Source: an uncultured Selenomonadales bacterium (lineage in GTDB: Bacteria; Bacillota; Negativicutes; Acidaminococcales; Acidaminococcaceae). From it: a DNA stretch of 55,254 nucleotides. The notes beneath the pieces are model-generated. The model ran no database searches, had not been told where the DNA came from, and saw only the letters and a program-made list of their open reading frames with translations. Of this stretch, positions 15,506-25,082 are shown piece after piece (position 1 is the stretch's first letter; every line of letters starts with the position of its first letter). The stretch is taken from positions 1 to 55,254 of the forward strand of contig ONAV01000007.1 in assembly GCA_900315925.1 (NCBI GenBank), written 5' to 3'. Position numbers and translations under genes: made by a program.

Positions 15506-18500
15506 TTAATGAATCAGCCCGTGCCATTCCTGCAGGGACAGCACTTCGCTGTTTCCGTGCTTGTTCATCTGGTTGATGCCTTCCGCCGCCGCCTTCGCCG
15601 CCACCATGGTGGTAATGTAAGTGACCCGGTGCTTGATGGCCCCCTTCCGCAGGTAGCTGTCGTCATGGGCTGCCGTCTTGCCGGCCGGCGTGTTCACGAT
15701 CAGCTGGATTTTACCGTTGATGATCCAGTCCTCAATGTTAGGCTGGCCTTCGTAGATCTTGTTGACCCGTTCCACAGGAATGCCCGCTTCACTAATCAGT
15801 TTCGCTGTTCCTTCCGTAGCGATGATTTTGAAGCCGTCTTCATAGAAAGCTCTGGCAACCGGCACCGCTTCCTCTTTATCCCCGTCGCTGATGGAAAGCA
15901 GTACGGTACCTTGTAAGGGCAGCACCGCTTTGGCGCCTTCCTGCGCCTTGAAGTAGGCTTCGCCCACGGTCTCGGCCAGACCCAGCACTTCGCCGGTAGA
16001 ACGCATCTCCGGTCCCAGGATGGGATCCACTTCCGGGAACATGTTAAAGGGGAACACGGCTTCTTTTACACCGTAATACGGAATCTTACGTTCTTTCAGT
16101 TCCGGCACCGGCGACGGACGCCCAGTCAGGGAACCGGTGATGATATCCGTTGCCAGCGGTACCATGCGGATGCCGCAGACTTTGGATACCAGCGGCACGG
16201 TACGGGACGCGCGGGGGTTGGCCTCCAGCACATACACCTTGCCGTCTTCGATGGCGTACTGCATGTTCATGAGGCCTACTACGTTCATCTCTACCGCAAT
16301 CTTGCGGGTATATTCTTTAATGGTCTTCAGATTTTCTTCCGAAATCTGCCGGCTGGGCAGGATGCAGGCACTGTCGCCGGAATGGATGCCGGCCAGTTCG
16401 ATGTGTTCCATAACCGCAGGCACAAAGGCGTCCTTGCCGTCGGAGATGGCATCCGCTTCACATTCCAGCGCGTTGTGCAGGAACCGGTCAATAAGGATGG
16501 GACGGTCCGGGGTTACGCCGATAGCCGCCGCCATGTAGTCTTTCATCTGCTCGTCGTCGTGGACCACTTCCATGCCCCGGCCGCCCAGTACAAAGGACGG
16601 GCGCACCATGACCGGATAGCCGATGCTGTGGGCCCCATGGGAATGCCCAGCTTGTCCATGACTTTGCGGAACTGGTCCCGGTCTTCTGCCAGGTCGATGA
16701 CTTCCGGCGTGGTACCCAGAATGTTCACGCCCTCTTCTTTCAGCTTGGCCGCCAGGTTCAGCGGAGTCTGCCCGCCGAACTGGGCGATGACGCCTACCGG
16801 TTTTTCCTTATAGTAAATGCTCAACACATCTTCCAGCGTCAGGGGTTCAAAGTACAGTTTATCGGAAGTATCGTAGTCGGTGGATACGGTTTCCGGGTTG
16901 CAGTTGACGATGATGGTCTCAAAGCCCAGCTTCTTCAGGGACATGGCCGCATGGACGCAGCAGTAGTCGAACTCAATACCCTGGCCGATGCGGTTGGGGC
17001 CGCCCCCCAGGATCATGATCTTCTGTTTATCGGTTACCGGGTTGTTGTCCGGCGCGTTATAGGTGGAATAGAAATACGCACTGTCCTGGGTGCCGCTCAC
17101 ATGGACGCCGTCCCAGGCTTCCACCACGCCGATCTTTTCTCTCGCGTGACGGATATCGTCTTCGGATACGTTCAGGATCTCGCTGAGGTATTTGTCGGAG
17201 AAGCCGTCCTTTTTGGCCTGGGCCAGGGCTTCCGCGGGAGGCACTGTGCCTTTATACTGCAACAGGGCTTCCTCCTCCTCCACCAGTTCTTTCATCTGTT
17301 CCACAAAGTAATGCTTCACCCAGGTGATGTCGAAGATTTCATCTACCGTAGCGCCTTTGCGCAGGGCTTCGTACATCTGGAAATAACGTTCGGAGGAAGG
17401 CGTACGCAGCAGGTTCAACAGTTCTTCCTTGCTGAGTTTATCAAAATTCTTCACATGTCCCAGACCGTAACGTCCCTTTTCCAGAGAACGGATGGCTTTC
17501 TGGAACGCTTCCTTGTAATTTTTGCCGATGCTCATGACTTCGCCCACGGCGCGCATCTGGGTGCCCAGTTTGTCATCCACGCCCTTGAACTTTTCAAAGG
17601 CCCAGCGGGCGAATTTTACGACAATGTAATCTCCGTCGGGCACGTACTTGTCCAGGGTGCCGTACTTGCCGCAGGGCAGGTCTTTTAAGGTCAGCCCGCT
17701 GGCCAGCTTGGCAGATACCAAGGCGATGGGGAAACCGGTGGCCTTGGATGCCAGGGCGGAAGACCGGGAGGTACGGGGATTGATTTCAATGACAATGATA
17801 CGGCCGTCTTTCGGGTTCCGGGCAAACTGCACGTTGGTGCCGCCGATGACGCCGATATGTTCCACGATTTTATACGCCTGACGCTGCAGCTCCTGCTGCA
17901 CGTCTTCCGGAATGGTCAGCATGGGCGCGGTACAGAAAGAGTCGCCGGTATGCACGCCTACCGGATCCACGTTCTCGATGAAGCAGACCGTGATCATGTT
18001 GTTGTCCTTGTCCCGGACCACTTCCAGTTCCAGTTCTTCCCAGCCCAGGATGGATTCTTCCACCAGCACCTGACCGATGATACTGGCCTGCAGACCCCGG
18101 GCACAGACAGTTTTCAGTTCTTCTTTATTGTAAACCAGGCCGCCGCCGGCGCCGCCCATGGTATAGGCCGGGCGCAGCACCACCGGATAGCCTAACTCGT
18201 CGGCAATGGCCAGGGCTTCTTCCACACTGTAGGAAACCTCGCTGCGGGCCATGCCGATGCCCAGCTTGTTCATGGTCTCTTTAAATTCGATGCGGTCTTC
18301 GCCCCGTTCGATAGCGTCCACCTGCACGCCGATGACTTTTACGCCGTATTTATCCAGCACGCCGGCTTTGTACAGTTCGGCGCACAGGTTCAGGCCGGAC
18401 TGCCCGCCTAAGTTCGGCAGCAGCGCATCCGGACGTTCTTTCGCGATAATCTGCTCTACCCGCTCCACGTTCAGCGGTTCGATATAGGTTTTATCCGCCA

Positions 18501-18678
18501 TCTCCGGATCCGTCATAATGGTGGCCGGGTTGGAATTCACCAGTACGATCTCATAGCCCAGGCTTCGCAGCGCCTTGCAGGCCTGGGTACCGGAATAGTC
18601 AAACTCGCAGGCCTGGCCGATGACGATGGGGCCGGACCCGATGATCATTACTTTTTGGATATCTGTTCTCTGTGCCAT
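15506..18678 (-). pseudogene. carB: Carbamoyl-phosphate synthase large subunit, broken by a deletion/frameshift
   Basis: CarB (about 1060-1080 residues) makes carbamoyl phosphate for pyrimidines and arginine. Here two frames cover it: 18678-16543, with the whole first ATP-grasp half and the start of the second, and 16609-15506, with the rest of the second half and the allosteric domain. At about 16611-16638 the text passes from KLGIPMG directly to IGYPVMVRPSF in another frame. Only 11 bases lie where roughly 17-18 codons are expected, so about 40-45 bases are missing. The downstream ATG at 16609 has no ribosome site. No carA is adjacent. It is a real pseudogene or an assembly error; conservation elsewhere is good, so any damage is recent. 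Confidence 0.88.
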
Positions 18679-18771
18679 ACTTCTCTCCCCTGTATGAATT
18701 TAAAAAACAAAAAACAATTTTGCTCTAACGTTTATTTTACCATATTTACTATTAAAAAATCCAGCGCAAAG

Positions 18772-18803
18772 AAAAAGTGCGGAAGAATTTCTACCGCACT
18801 TTT
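18772..18803 (-). terminator. Terminator of the hpt / c-di-GMP operon
   Basis: AAAAGTGCGG / CCGCACTTTT stem with T-rich flank on the minus strand, just after the Hpt gene; also symmetrical enough to act in the other direction. Confidence 0.75.
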
Positions 18804-18809
18804 AAAAAC

Positions 18810-19148
18810 CTAAATGATTGCAATCAGCCGGTCCCGGGCGTCTGTCACTTTCTTATAGGCTTCTGTATAATCCCGGTCTTCCCCGGCCCGCAACGGCTCC
18901 ACGATTTCACATATGGCGTCGTATAAGGGATCCAGCGCCAGGTTCCCGGCAACGCCTTTTAACGCATGGGCCGCTTCAAAGGCCTCTTTCAGATCCTTTG
19001 CTTCCAGCGCTTTGCCTAATTTATCAAAGTTCGCATCATTGACGCTGGCTGTAATCATTTTAAAATAAAAGGCCTCCATGTTGCAGCATCTTGCCAGACC
19101 TTCATTGGTTTTCACGCCATACTCTTTTAATGATTCCATTGACAGCAT
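18810..19148 (-). CDS. Histidine phosphotransfer (Hpt) domain protein
   Basis: 112 residues, essentially one Hpt four-helix domain. H61 in AAHALKGVAGNL is the phosphorylated histidine. Such proteins relay phosphate between a hybrid kinase and a response regulator. It starts 63 bases downstream of the REC-GGDEF-EAL gene on the same strand, so it is likely co-transcribed and its partner is probably that protein's receiver domain (inference). No histidine kinase lies nearby. Confidence 0.85.
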   Translation of the reverse strand: MLSMESLKEYGVKTNEGLARCCNMEAFYFKMITASVNDANFDKLGKALEAKDLKEAFEAAHALKGVAGNLALDPLYDAICEIVEPLRAGEDRDYTEAYKKVTDARDRLIAII

Positions 19149-19211
19149 AATTACACATTTCCTTTCTGCAATCCTTGCATTCTTTCCTTTTGCAACAGCG
19201 GTCAGCCGGGT

Positions 19212-20924
19212 TCAGCAGTTCTGTTGCAGCAGCTTCTCAAACTCCGCCGCAGGCATGGGCCTGCCAAAATAATAACCCTGGATCATATCGCAGCCGATCG
19301 CCTTCAGGTAATCAGCCTGTTCTTTATCTTCCACGCCTTCCGCAATCACGGGCACCTTCATCACTTTGGCAAAGTCGATGATCAGCCGTATCATGGCATC
19401 CATGATTTCGTCATTGCCCGCATTCCGCTGGAAGAATTTCATATCCATCTTTAATACATTGATAGGCATCCTGGACAGCATGTTCAGCGAAGAATAGCCG
19501 CTGCCAAAGTCATCCATCTCAATTTTAAAACCATGATCCCTGAGATTTCTTACCACGGAAAGAATCGTTTCCGTATCGGCAGCACAGACAGATTCTGTAA
19601 TCTCCAGGGCCAGGTCGCGGAACGTAAGGCCGTGCCGGTCAATGATCTGCTCTATCTCGAGCAGCAGATTGGGTGAATACAGGTCAACACGGGACACATT
19701 CACGGAGATGGGGAAATTGAAAGAATACTTTTCTTTCCATTCTTTCATCTGACGGGCCACTTCTTCCCAGATATACAGGTCCAGCTTGTAGATCAGCCCG
19801 TTCTGTTCAAACAGCGGGATAAACTTGCCGGGGGAGATCATCCCGCCTTCCGTCTTGCTCTGCCACCGCACCAGCGCCTCGGCCCCTGCCAGCCGCGGCG
19901 TGTCGCCGGTCATATCATACTTGGGCTGGTAGTATGTGATAAATTCGCGCTGCTTCAGGGCATCCTCCATGGCCGAAATGTATTTCTGGGACTCCAGCTG
20001 CTGACGGTGGGATACTTCGTCATACACCTCGTACGGATGGGAGTAATTATCTTTTGCCTTCTCGCAGGCAATATGCGCTCTGTCAAACCGTGTCAACACA
20101 TCGATGGTCTGGTCAGCGTTTTCATAAATCCCGATCCGGAGACGAATGTGGGTATTATCCAATGCCGCATTCACCGCTTCGTTCAATTGCGTTACAAACG
20201 CATCATAATCCTTTAGATGATCCTGGTAGATCAGAAACGTATCCGCATTGGGACGGCAGACGAGACCGTTGTTTTTACGTACCATATCCACCAGGATCTC
20301 GGCAATTTTAATCAGTACCTTGTCGCCAAACGCTTTGCCATACAGTCCGTTGATCAGTTTAAACCGGTCGATATCCAAGGCGAGCGCATCTTTTTCCCCT
20401 GCAATGTTTCGGTCAAGCTGCTCGCAATACCGGTAGAAAAAGTCCCGGGCATACAGTCCCGTCAGCGCGTCTTTTTCCGCAACTTCAATAAACTCGCTGT
20501 CTTCTGCCATTTTGATTGCGTTGGCTACCCTGGCCCGGATGACTTCCGGCATGTCGTACGGCTTGGCGAAAAAGTCACAGGCCCCTTCCTGCAGGCACTG
20601 CACCTCTTCCTCTTTGACCCCTGTGGCAACCAGCACCGGAATACGGGACGTAAGCGGGTCCGCTTTCATCGTCTTCAAAAGAGTGCGCCCGTCCATATTC
20701 GGCATGTTCAGATCCAGCAAAACAGCAGAAAGGTTCCTGTAGTTTTCCTGTACGAACTTCAGTGCTTCCACGCCATCGACGGCATAGGCAATCTGATACT
20801 GGGGTCCCATGATGTTGCCCAGGATCAGCCGGTTAATTTCCTCGTCGTCCACAATCAGGACAAGGCGACGGACATTCCCCACTATGTCTCCGATGCTTGA
20901 AAACTTACGTTTATTCCTGCCCAT
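19212..20924 (-). CDS. Response regulator with degenerate GGDEF and EAL domains (c-di-GMP phosphodiesterase)
   Basis: 570 residues from the ATG at 20924, which has a GGGAG site; the frame opens 16 codons earlier. Receiver domain about 20-140 with phospho-acceptor D71 in VLLDLNMPNMDG. GGDEF domain about 150-300, but the signature is RPNADTF (224-230), so it should not make c-di-GMP. EAL domain about 315-565 with EAL (349-351), VNVSRVD, EITES, DDFGSGYSS, LKMD and AEGVE, i.e. the metal and catalytic residues are present. Predicted to cleave c-di-GMP when phosphorylated or relieved. Operonic with the Hpt gene. Confidence 0.9.
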   Translation of the reverse strand: MGRNKRKFSSIGDIVGNVRRLVLIVDDEEINRLILGNIMGPQYQIAYAVDGVEALKFVQENYRNLSAVLLDLNMPNMDGRTLLKTMKADPLTSRIPVLVATGVKEEEVQCLQEGACDFFAKPYDMPEVIRARVANAIKMAEDSEFIEVAEKDALTGLYARDFFYRYCEQLDRNIAGEKDALALDIDRFKLINGLYGKAFGDKVLIKIAEILVDMVRKNNGLVCRPNADTFLIYQDHLKDYDAFVTQLNEAVNAALDNTHIRLRIGIYENADQTIDVLTRFDRAHIACEKAKDNYSHPYEVYDEVSHRQQLESQKYISAMEDALKQREFITYYQPKYDMTGDTPRLAGAEALVRWQSKTEGGMISPGKFIPLFEQNGLIYKLDLYIWEEVARQMKEWKEKYSFNFPISVNVSRVDLYSPNLLLEIEQIIDRHGLTFRDLALEITESVCAADTETILSVVRNLRDHGFKIEMDDFGSGYSSLNMLSRMPINVLKMDMKFFQRNAGNDEIMDAMIRLIIDFAKVMKVPVIAEGVEDKEQADYLKAIGCDMIQGYYFGRPMPAAEFEKLLQQNC

Positions 20925-21036
20925 AGCAAATCTCCCTGAGTTCTTTTTTGCTGTCAGCCGGCAGCGTATCACTGTAGTATCAATCCATTAAAAAATGTAA
21001 AACAATGGTTCTTACCATGCAATACTGCAAGGCGCA

Positions 21037-21519
21037 TTATCCTTCTTTGCATTTGGTCAGGGCCACGGTTCCGGAGCGTGTGATTTCTACTATTTTTATA
21101 TGGTTGATGCTGTCCAGGAAAATCTGCGCCCGCTCCGGCGTATCACAGATCTGGATCGTCATCATGTTGTTGCCCATGTCGATGATCGTTGCGTTCATCA
21201 CCGCACAGTTATCAATGATGTCCCTGCGGTTGTCTCTCGTGTATTTCACTTTGATCAGCATCAGCTCGCGGCAGACCGCTTCTTTTTCATCAAAGGTCTT
21301 GACTTTGATTACGTCGATCTTTTTATTCAGCTGTTTTTCAATCTGCTCCTGGGTATGATCGTCCCCCGTGCTGACGATGGTCATATTGGATATAGCCGTA
21401 TCTTCCGTTTCGCCTACCGCCAGGGAATCAATGTTGAAGCAGCGTCTCCAGAACAAACCGGAAACCTTGCAGAGAACACCGGACTGGTTTTTTACTAATA
21501 CATTATAAATTCGTTTCAT
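21037..21519 (-). CDS. ilvN: Acetolactate synthase small (regulatory) subunit
   Basis: 160 residues. An N-terminal ACT domain (LVKNQSGVLCKVSGLFWRR, about 7-75) that senses valine in this family is followed by the C-terminal half typical of IlvH/IlvN. It starts one base after the ilvB stop codon, with a GAGGTGG site inside the end of ilvB, so translation is coupled. Length is normal for the long IlvH type. Confidence 0.95.
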   Translation of the reverse strand: MKRIYNVLVKNQSGVLCKVSGLFWRRCFNIDSLAVGETEDTAISNMTIVSTGDDHTQEQIEKQLNKKIDVIKVKTFDEKEAVCRELMLIKVKYTRDNRRDIIDNCAVMNATIIDMGNNMMTIQICDTPERAQIFLDSINHIKIVEITRSGTVALTKCKEG

Positions 21520-21520
21520 G

Positions 21521-23152
21521 TCAGGCCACCTCGTTCGGATCTACATCACACTGGAGCAATACAGATTCATCTTTTTCCAGGAACGCTTTGATGGTTTCCT
21601 CCATCTTCTTTTCGTCATTCAGGTGCAGGAACTTCATCCCGTAGGCCGCCGCGATGGATTCCAGGTCCGGGCTGCCGGTCAGATCGATGACGGAGAACCG
21701 GTCTTTATAGTTAAAGTGCTGGAACTGCCGTACCAGGCCCAGTACATTGTTGCGAATTACGGCAATCTTCACCGGTACTTTGTACTGGCGCATGGTTCCC
21801 AGTTCCATCATGCACATCTGGAAGCCGCCGTCACCGCAAACGGCAACCACCTGCCGGGACGGGTCGCCTACCTTGGCGCCCATGGCCGCCGGTACGGAGT
21901 AACCCATGCAGCCCATGCCGCCGGTGGTGAAGAACCGGCCGTCCCGGATGATGCAGTTGGCACAGGACCAGAGCTGGTTCTGTCCCACGTCCGCCACATA
22001 GACCGCGTTCTTATCCATGGCGTCGGACAGCGCATGGATAAAGTGTGTCGGGTCCACGGTTCCCGGTGTGATCACCAGGTCCGCTTTGGCTTTTTTGGCA
22101 GCTTCCGCTTCTTCGCGGTAGCCGGCCAGGGTAGCCAGCCATTCTTCCGTTGCCGGACGGATCTCTTCTTTATCCAGATCCATGAACACGTGCTTCAAAT
22201 CGCCTACCAGCGGAATGGAAGGACCTGCGTTCTTACCGATTTCTGCCGGGTCTACGTCGATATGGACCAGTACCTTGTTGTCTTCGATTTCATTGGGACG
22301 GGCAATGGAACGGTCCGCCACCCGGGCGCCGGCCAGCAGGATCATGTCCGCCTGGTTCATGGCCCGGTTGCCGTAGGCCTGCCCGTTGTTGCCTACCATA
22401 CCGAAAAACATGGGATGTTCCGTAGGCATGGTTCCCAGGCCCATCATGGTGGAAACCACCGGGATCCGATGCTTATCCGCAAAGGCACGGATCACATCCG
22501 CCGCGCCGCTTAAGTGGGCGCCGCCGCCGGTACAGATCAGGGGGCGTTTGGCCTTTTTCAGTTCCCGTACCACCTTGTCGATCTGTTTCGGATTCCCCTT
22601 GACCGTGGGTTTATAGGACGGCATGGAAAGGGTGTCCGGATATTCAAACTTGTTTATTTTCTGATTCTGAATATCAATGGGGAAATCAATCAGCACCGGC
22701 CCTTTCCGTCCTGTGTTGGCAATGTGGAACGCTTCTTTCACGACGTAAGGCACATCCTCCGCCTTACGGATGATGTAGCTGTATTTAACAAAGGATTCGC
22801 AGGCGCCGGAAATATCCGCTTCCTGGAACACATCGCTTCCCATGAGTCGGCTGTCTACCTGTCCGGTGATGACCACCAGCGGGATGCTGTCCGCGTAGGC
22901 CGTGGCAATACCGGTGATCACATTGGTGGCGCCGGGGCCGCTGGTAACCGCTACCACGCCCACCTTCCCGGTCAGGCGCGCATAGCCGCTGGCCGCGTGG
23001 GCCGCATGCTGTTCGTGGCGCACCAGAATCGTTTTGATGTCCGCGCTCAGAATACTGTCATAAAAAGGACAGATAGCAACGCCCGGATAGCCGAATACAT
23101 ATTCTACGTTTTCCAATTCCAGACACTTTACAATTGCGTCCGCACCATTCAT
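21521..23152 (-). CDS. ilvB: Acetolactate synthase large (catalytic) subunit
   Basis: 543 residues from the ATG at 23152 (GAGGGGG site); the frame opens 29 codons earlier without one. ThDP enzyme that condenses pyruvate with pyruvate or 2-oxobutyrate at the start of branched-chain amino acid synthesis. Seen: FGYPG near the N-terminus, the RHEQ-AHAASGYAR catalytic Glu region, GPGATN, and the ThDP motif GDGGF...N in the C-terminal third. It lies only 46 bases downstream of the CotH-like gene. I found no T-box or leader peptide in front of it. Confidence 0.95.
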   Translation of the reverse strand: MNGADAIVKCLELENVEYVFGYPGVAICPFYDSILSADIKTILVRHEQHAAHAASGYARLTGKVGVVAVTSGPGATNVITGIATAYADSIPLVVITGQVDSRLMGSDVFQEADISGACESFVKYSYIIRKAEDVPYVVKEAFHIANTGRKGPVLIDFPIDIQNQKINKFEYPDTLSMPSYKPTVKGNPKQIDKVVRELKKAKRPLICTGGGAHLSGAADVIRAFADKHRIPVVSTMMGLGTMPTEHPMFFGMVGNNGQAYGNRAMNQADMILLAGARVADRSIARPNEIEDNKVLVHIDVDPAEIGKNAGPSIPLVGDLKHVFMDLDKEEIRPATEEWLATLAGYREEAEAAKKAKADLVITPGTVDPTHFIHALSDAMDKNAVYVADVGQNQLWSCANCIIRDGRFFTTGGMGCMGYSVPAAMGAKVGDPSRQVVAVCGDGGFQMCMMELGTMRQYKVPVKIAVIRNNVLGLVRQFQHFNYKDRFSVIDLTGSPDLESIAAAYGMKFLHLNDEKKMEETIKAFLEKDESVLLQCDVDPNEVA

Positions 23153-23198
23153 GTTGGTTCCCCCTCGCTTATTTAATATATTATTACATGCTGACTTA

Positions 23199-24917
23199 TC
23201 ACGGTTTCCAATTTTCCACAATCGGAATGATGACATCATATCTTCTCTGGAAGAAGTTCAGCGTGGAATTCATGCAGCGTTTCCGCAGATTCGCCGTATC
23301 GCCGAACCGCTTGTAGAAATCAGGCATCAGCGGCCCCCACATTTTATCGTAGAAATCCATTTTATCCCTGACTTTATCATAATTAAAGTTCTGCGAACCG
23401 ATTTTCTTCAGGGAAGACAAAAACATGTCATAGAAGTTTCTGTTTTTCAACGCCGCCGCAAACAACGGGAATTTTTTCCGAATCATGGCGAAATGATCCG
23501 TGTTGGCGGAGGTAGATCTTTCATCATAATGCCCCGCGCTGTAATCCAGATCGTGAAGTATGTACTGCCACCGGCCTTCGTTATAGAACTTATCCCTGGT
23601 GCGCCATACGATATGGTTATGATCCGGTTCACAGTCTGCATTGCCGATGTAAACCTGCAACGCAAAATAATCCGCCATGGACTGTACGTCCATCACATCA
23701 CAGAACTGACGATAGATGTCCGGATCTGTCAGGTCCTTATCCTTAAAGGCTTTCATCTCTTCATAAAGACGAATGTCTTCCTTTTTGCCTACATCCAGCT
23801 CCGCTTCCTTGAAGACGATCAGGTTTTTTTCATCTACCCCGTACCGGTCTTTCATCATGTTAGCTGTCGTAATCTCGCACAGTGCATAGGGTCCCCAGTA
23901 TTCCCCGTTTAAGAATACAACGGCCGGACGGTTCCGTAACACGGTATATTTTCCGCCTTTGGCCAGGTCCTGCAGCATGACGTCCTTAAATTTCGTATAC
24001 TGGGAATCGTCGCCGCCGTTCCGCAGGCCGAATCGCTTAAAATCCTCTTCTTTATCTTTATCAAAAAGTGCGAAATGAAGCATTTTCGGTCCATAGGTAT
24101 CCCGGAAATACAGCGTAAAGGACTTCTGGTTCTGTCTCCGGGACATGCCGCCCCGGATCCGCAAACCGGCGTCCAGTTCAATGGCCGGTTTCTCGCCGGT
24201 CGTATACAGCTGCAGCTGGCAGGGACGTTCCCACTTCTTACCGTGCTGACTGCTGTTCGTTTCGGCTTTCCACCATTCCTGGTCCGCAATGATCTTCTTC
24301 CCGGCATCCGTCTGCTTCCACGCGTCATATATGGCTCCGGGAGCCATAATACCGGTTTTGTAATCCAGCAGGTTCTTCGGGTCTGTAGTAATCGAAATGA
24401 CCGTACAGTTCGGGAAACGGTCCGCCAACTTGTCCTGCATCAGGAAGTAGACCATGGTGCGGGGCTCTTTGACCACCGCGCCTTTATCATCCACCAGCGA
24501 TGCATTCAGCACCACGCCCACCGGCAGTTCATTGCTCTCGTACAGGACGGAATTATAAAACTCCGGGGTCAGCATCAGCTTTTTGTGATCCATAAGGTAA
24601 CCGGACATCCCGCCGTTCAGTGTAACTTCCACTTCCGCCTTGCCGCTGGCATCCTTAGCCGTCGGCTTCGTCCCGTTTGTCGTAAAAGCGATGGTATATC
24701 CCGCCGGTGCTTTCATGCGCACCTTCAGTTCCGGCGTATGATAGACTCCGGATTCCTGTGAAAAGGCGATGCCGTTATCCTGTTTATGCAGTATCTGGGT
24801 TTTCACCTGTTGGGGTTTTGTTTCCTGTTTATTCGTTTCACTCTGACAACCAGCCAGAAGGAACAGGCTCGCAGCAAAAAGAATATACAGTGTTTTTTTC
24901 AGCCTGAGCTTCCACAT
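23199..24917 (-). CDS. CotH-kinase family lipoprotein
   Basis: 572 residues. Signal peptide with lipobox LLAGC (Cys24), so probably lipid-anchored. Residues about 50-110 resemble a chitobiase-C-terminal-like beta domain (YTIAFTTNGTKPT). The CotH kinase domain follows: GLRIRGGMSRR-QKSF, FGLRNGGDDSQ, VFLNGEYWGPYALCE and YILHDLDYSAG, the last holding the likely metal-binding Asp residues. CotH kinases phosphorylate spore-coat proteins in Bacillus; versions outside sporulation act on unknown extracytoplasmic targets. GGAGG site before the ATG. The next gene, ilvB, follows closely, perhaps only by chance. Confidence 0.85.
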   Translation of the reverse strand: MWKLRLKKTLYILFAASLFLLAGCQSETNKQETKPQQVKTQILHKQDNGIAFSQESGVYHTPELKVRMKAPAGYTIAFTTNGTKPTAKDASGKAEVEVTLNGGMSGYLMDHKKLMLTPEFYNSVLYESNELPVGVVLNASLVDDKGAVVKEPRTMVYFLMQDKLADRFPNCTVISITTDPKNLLDYKTGIMAPGAIYDAWKQTDAGKKIIADQEWWKAETNSSQHGKKWERPCQLQLYTTGEKPAIELDAGLRIRGGMSRRQNQKSFTLYFRDTYGPKMLHFALFDKDKEEDFKRFGLRNGGDDSQYTKFKDVMLQDLAKGGKYTVLRNRPAVVFLNGEYWGPYALCEITTANMMKDRYGVDEKNLIVFKEAELDVGKKEDIRLYEEMKAFKDKDLTDPDIYRQFCDVMDVQSMADYFALQVYIGNADCEPDHNHIVWRTRDKFYNEGRWQYILHDLDYSAGHYDERSTSANTDHFAMIRKKFPLFAAALKNRNFYDMFLSSLKKIGSQNFNYDKVRDKMDFYDKMWGPLMPDFYKRFGDTANLRKRCMNSTLNFFQRRYDVIIPIVENWKP

Positions 24918-25082
24918 AGAAGCATCCTCCTGCGATACATATGTTACCTTATAATATACTACTTTTTTAGGAATTTGAAAAGGTTATATTATATTTCACT
25001 CTGTTTTCAATCGTTATGGAACCTGTTCTTCGTGTATCATCAAAGCTTCGTGTCCCATCACAGGCAGGGAACCGGTACGGTG

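Noticed and set aside
20217-20900. Plus-strand open frame of 227 codons
   Set aside because: It is antisense to the conserved REC-GGDEF domains, and its translation resembles no family.
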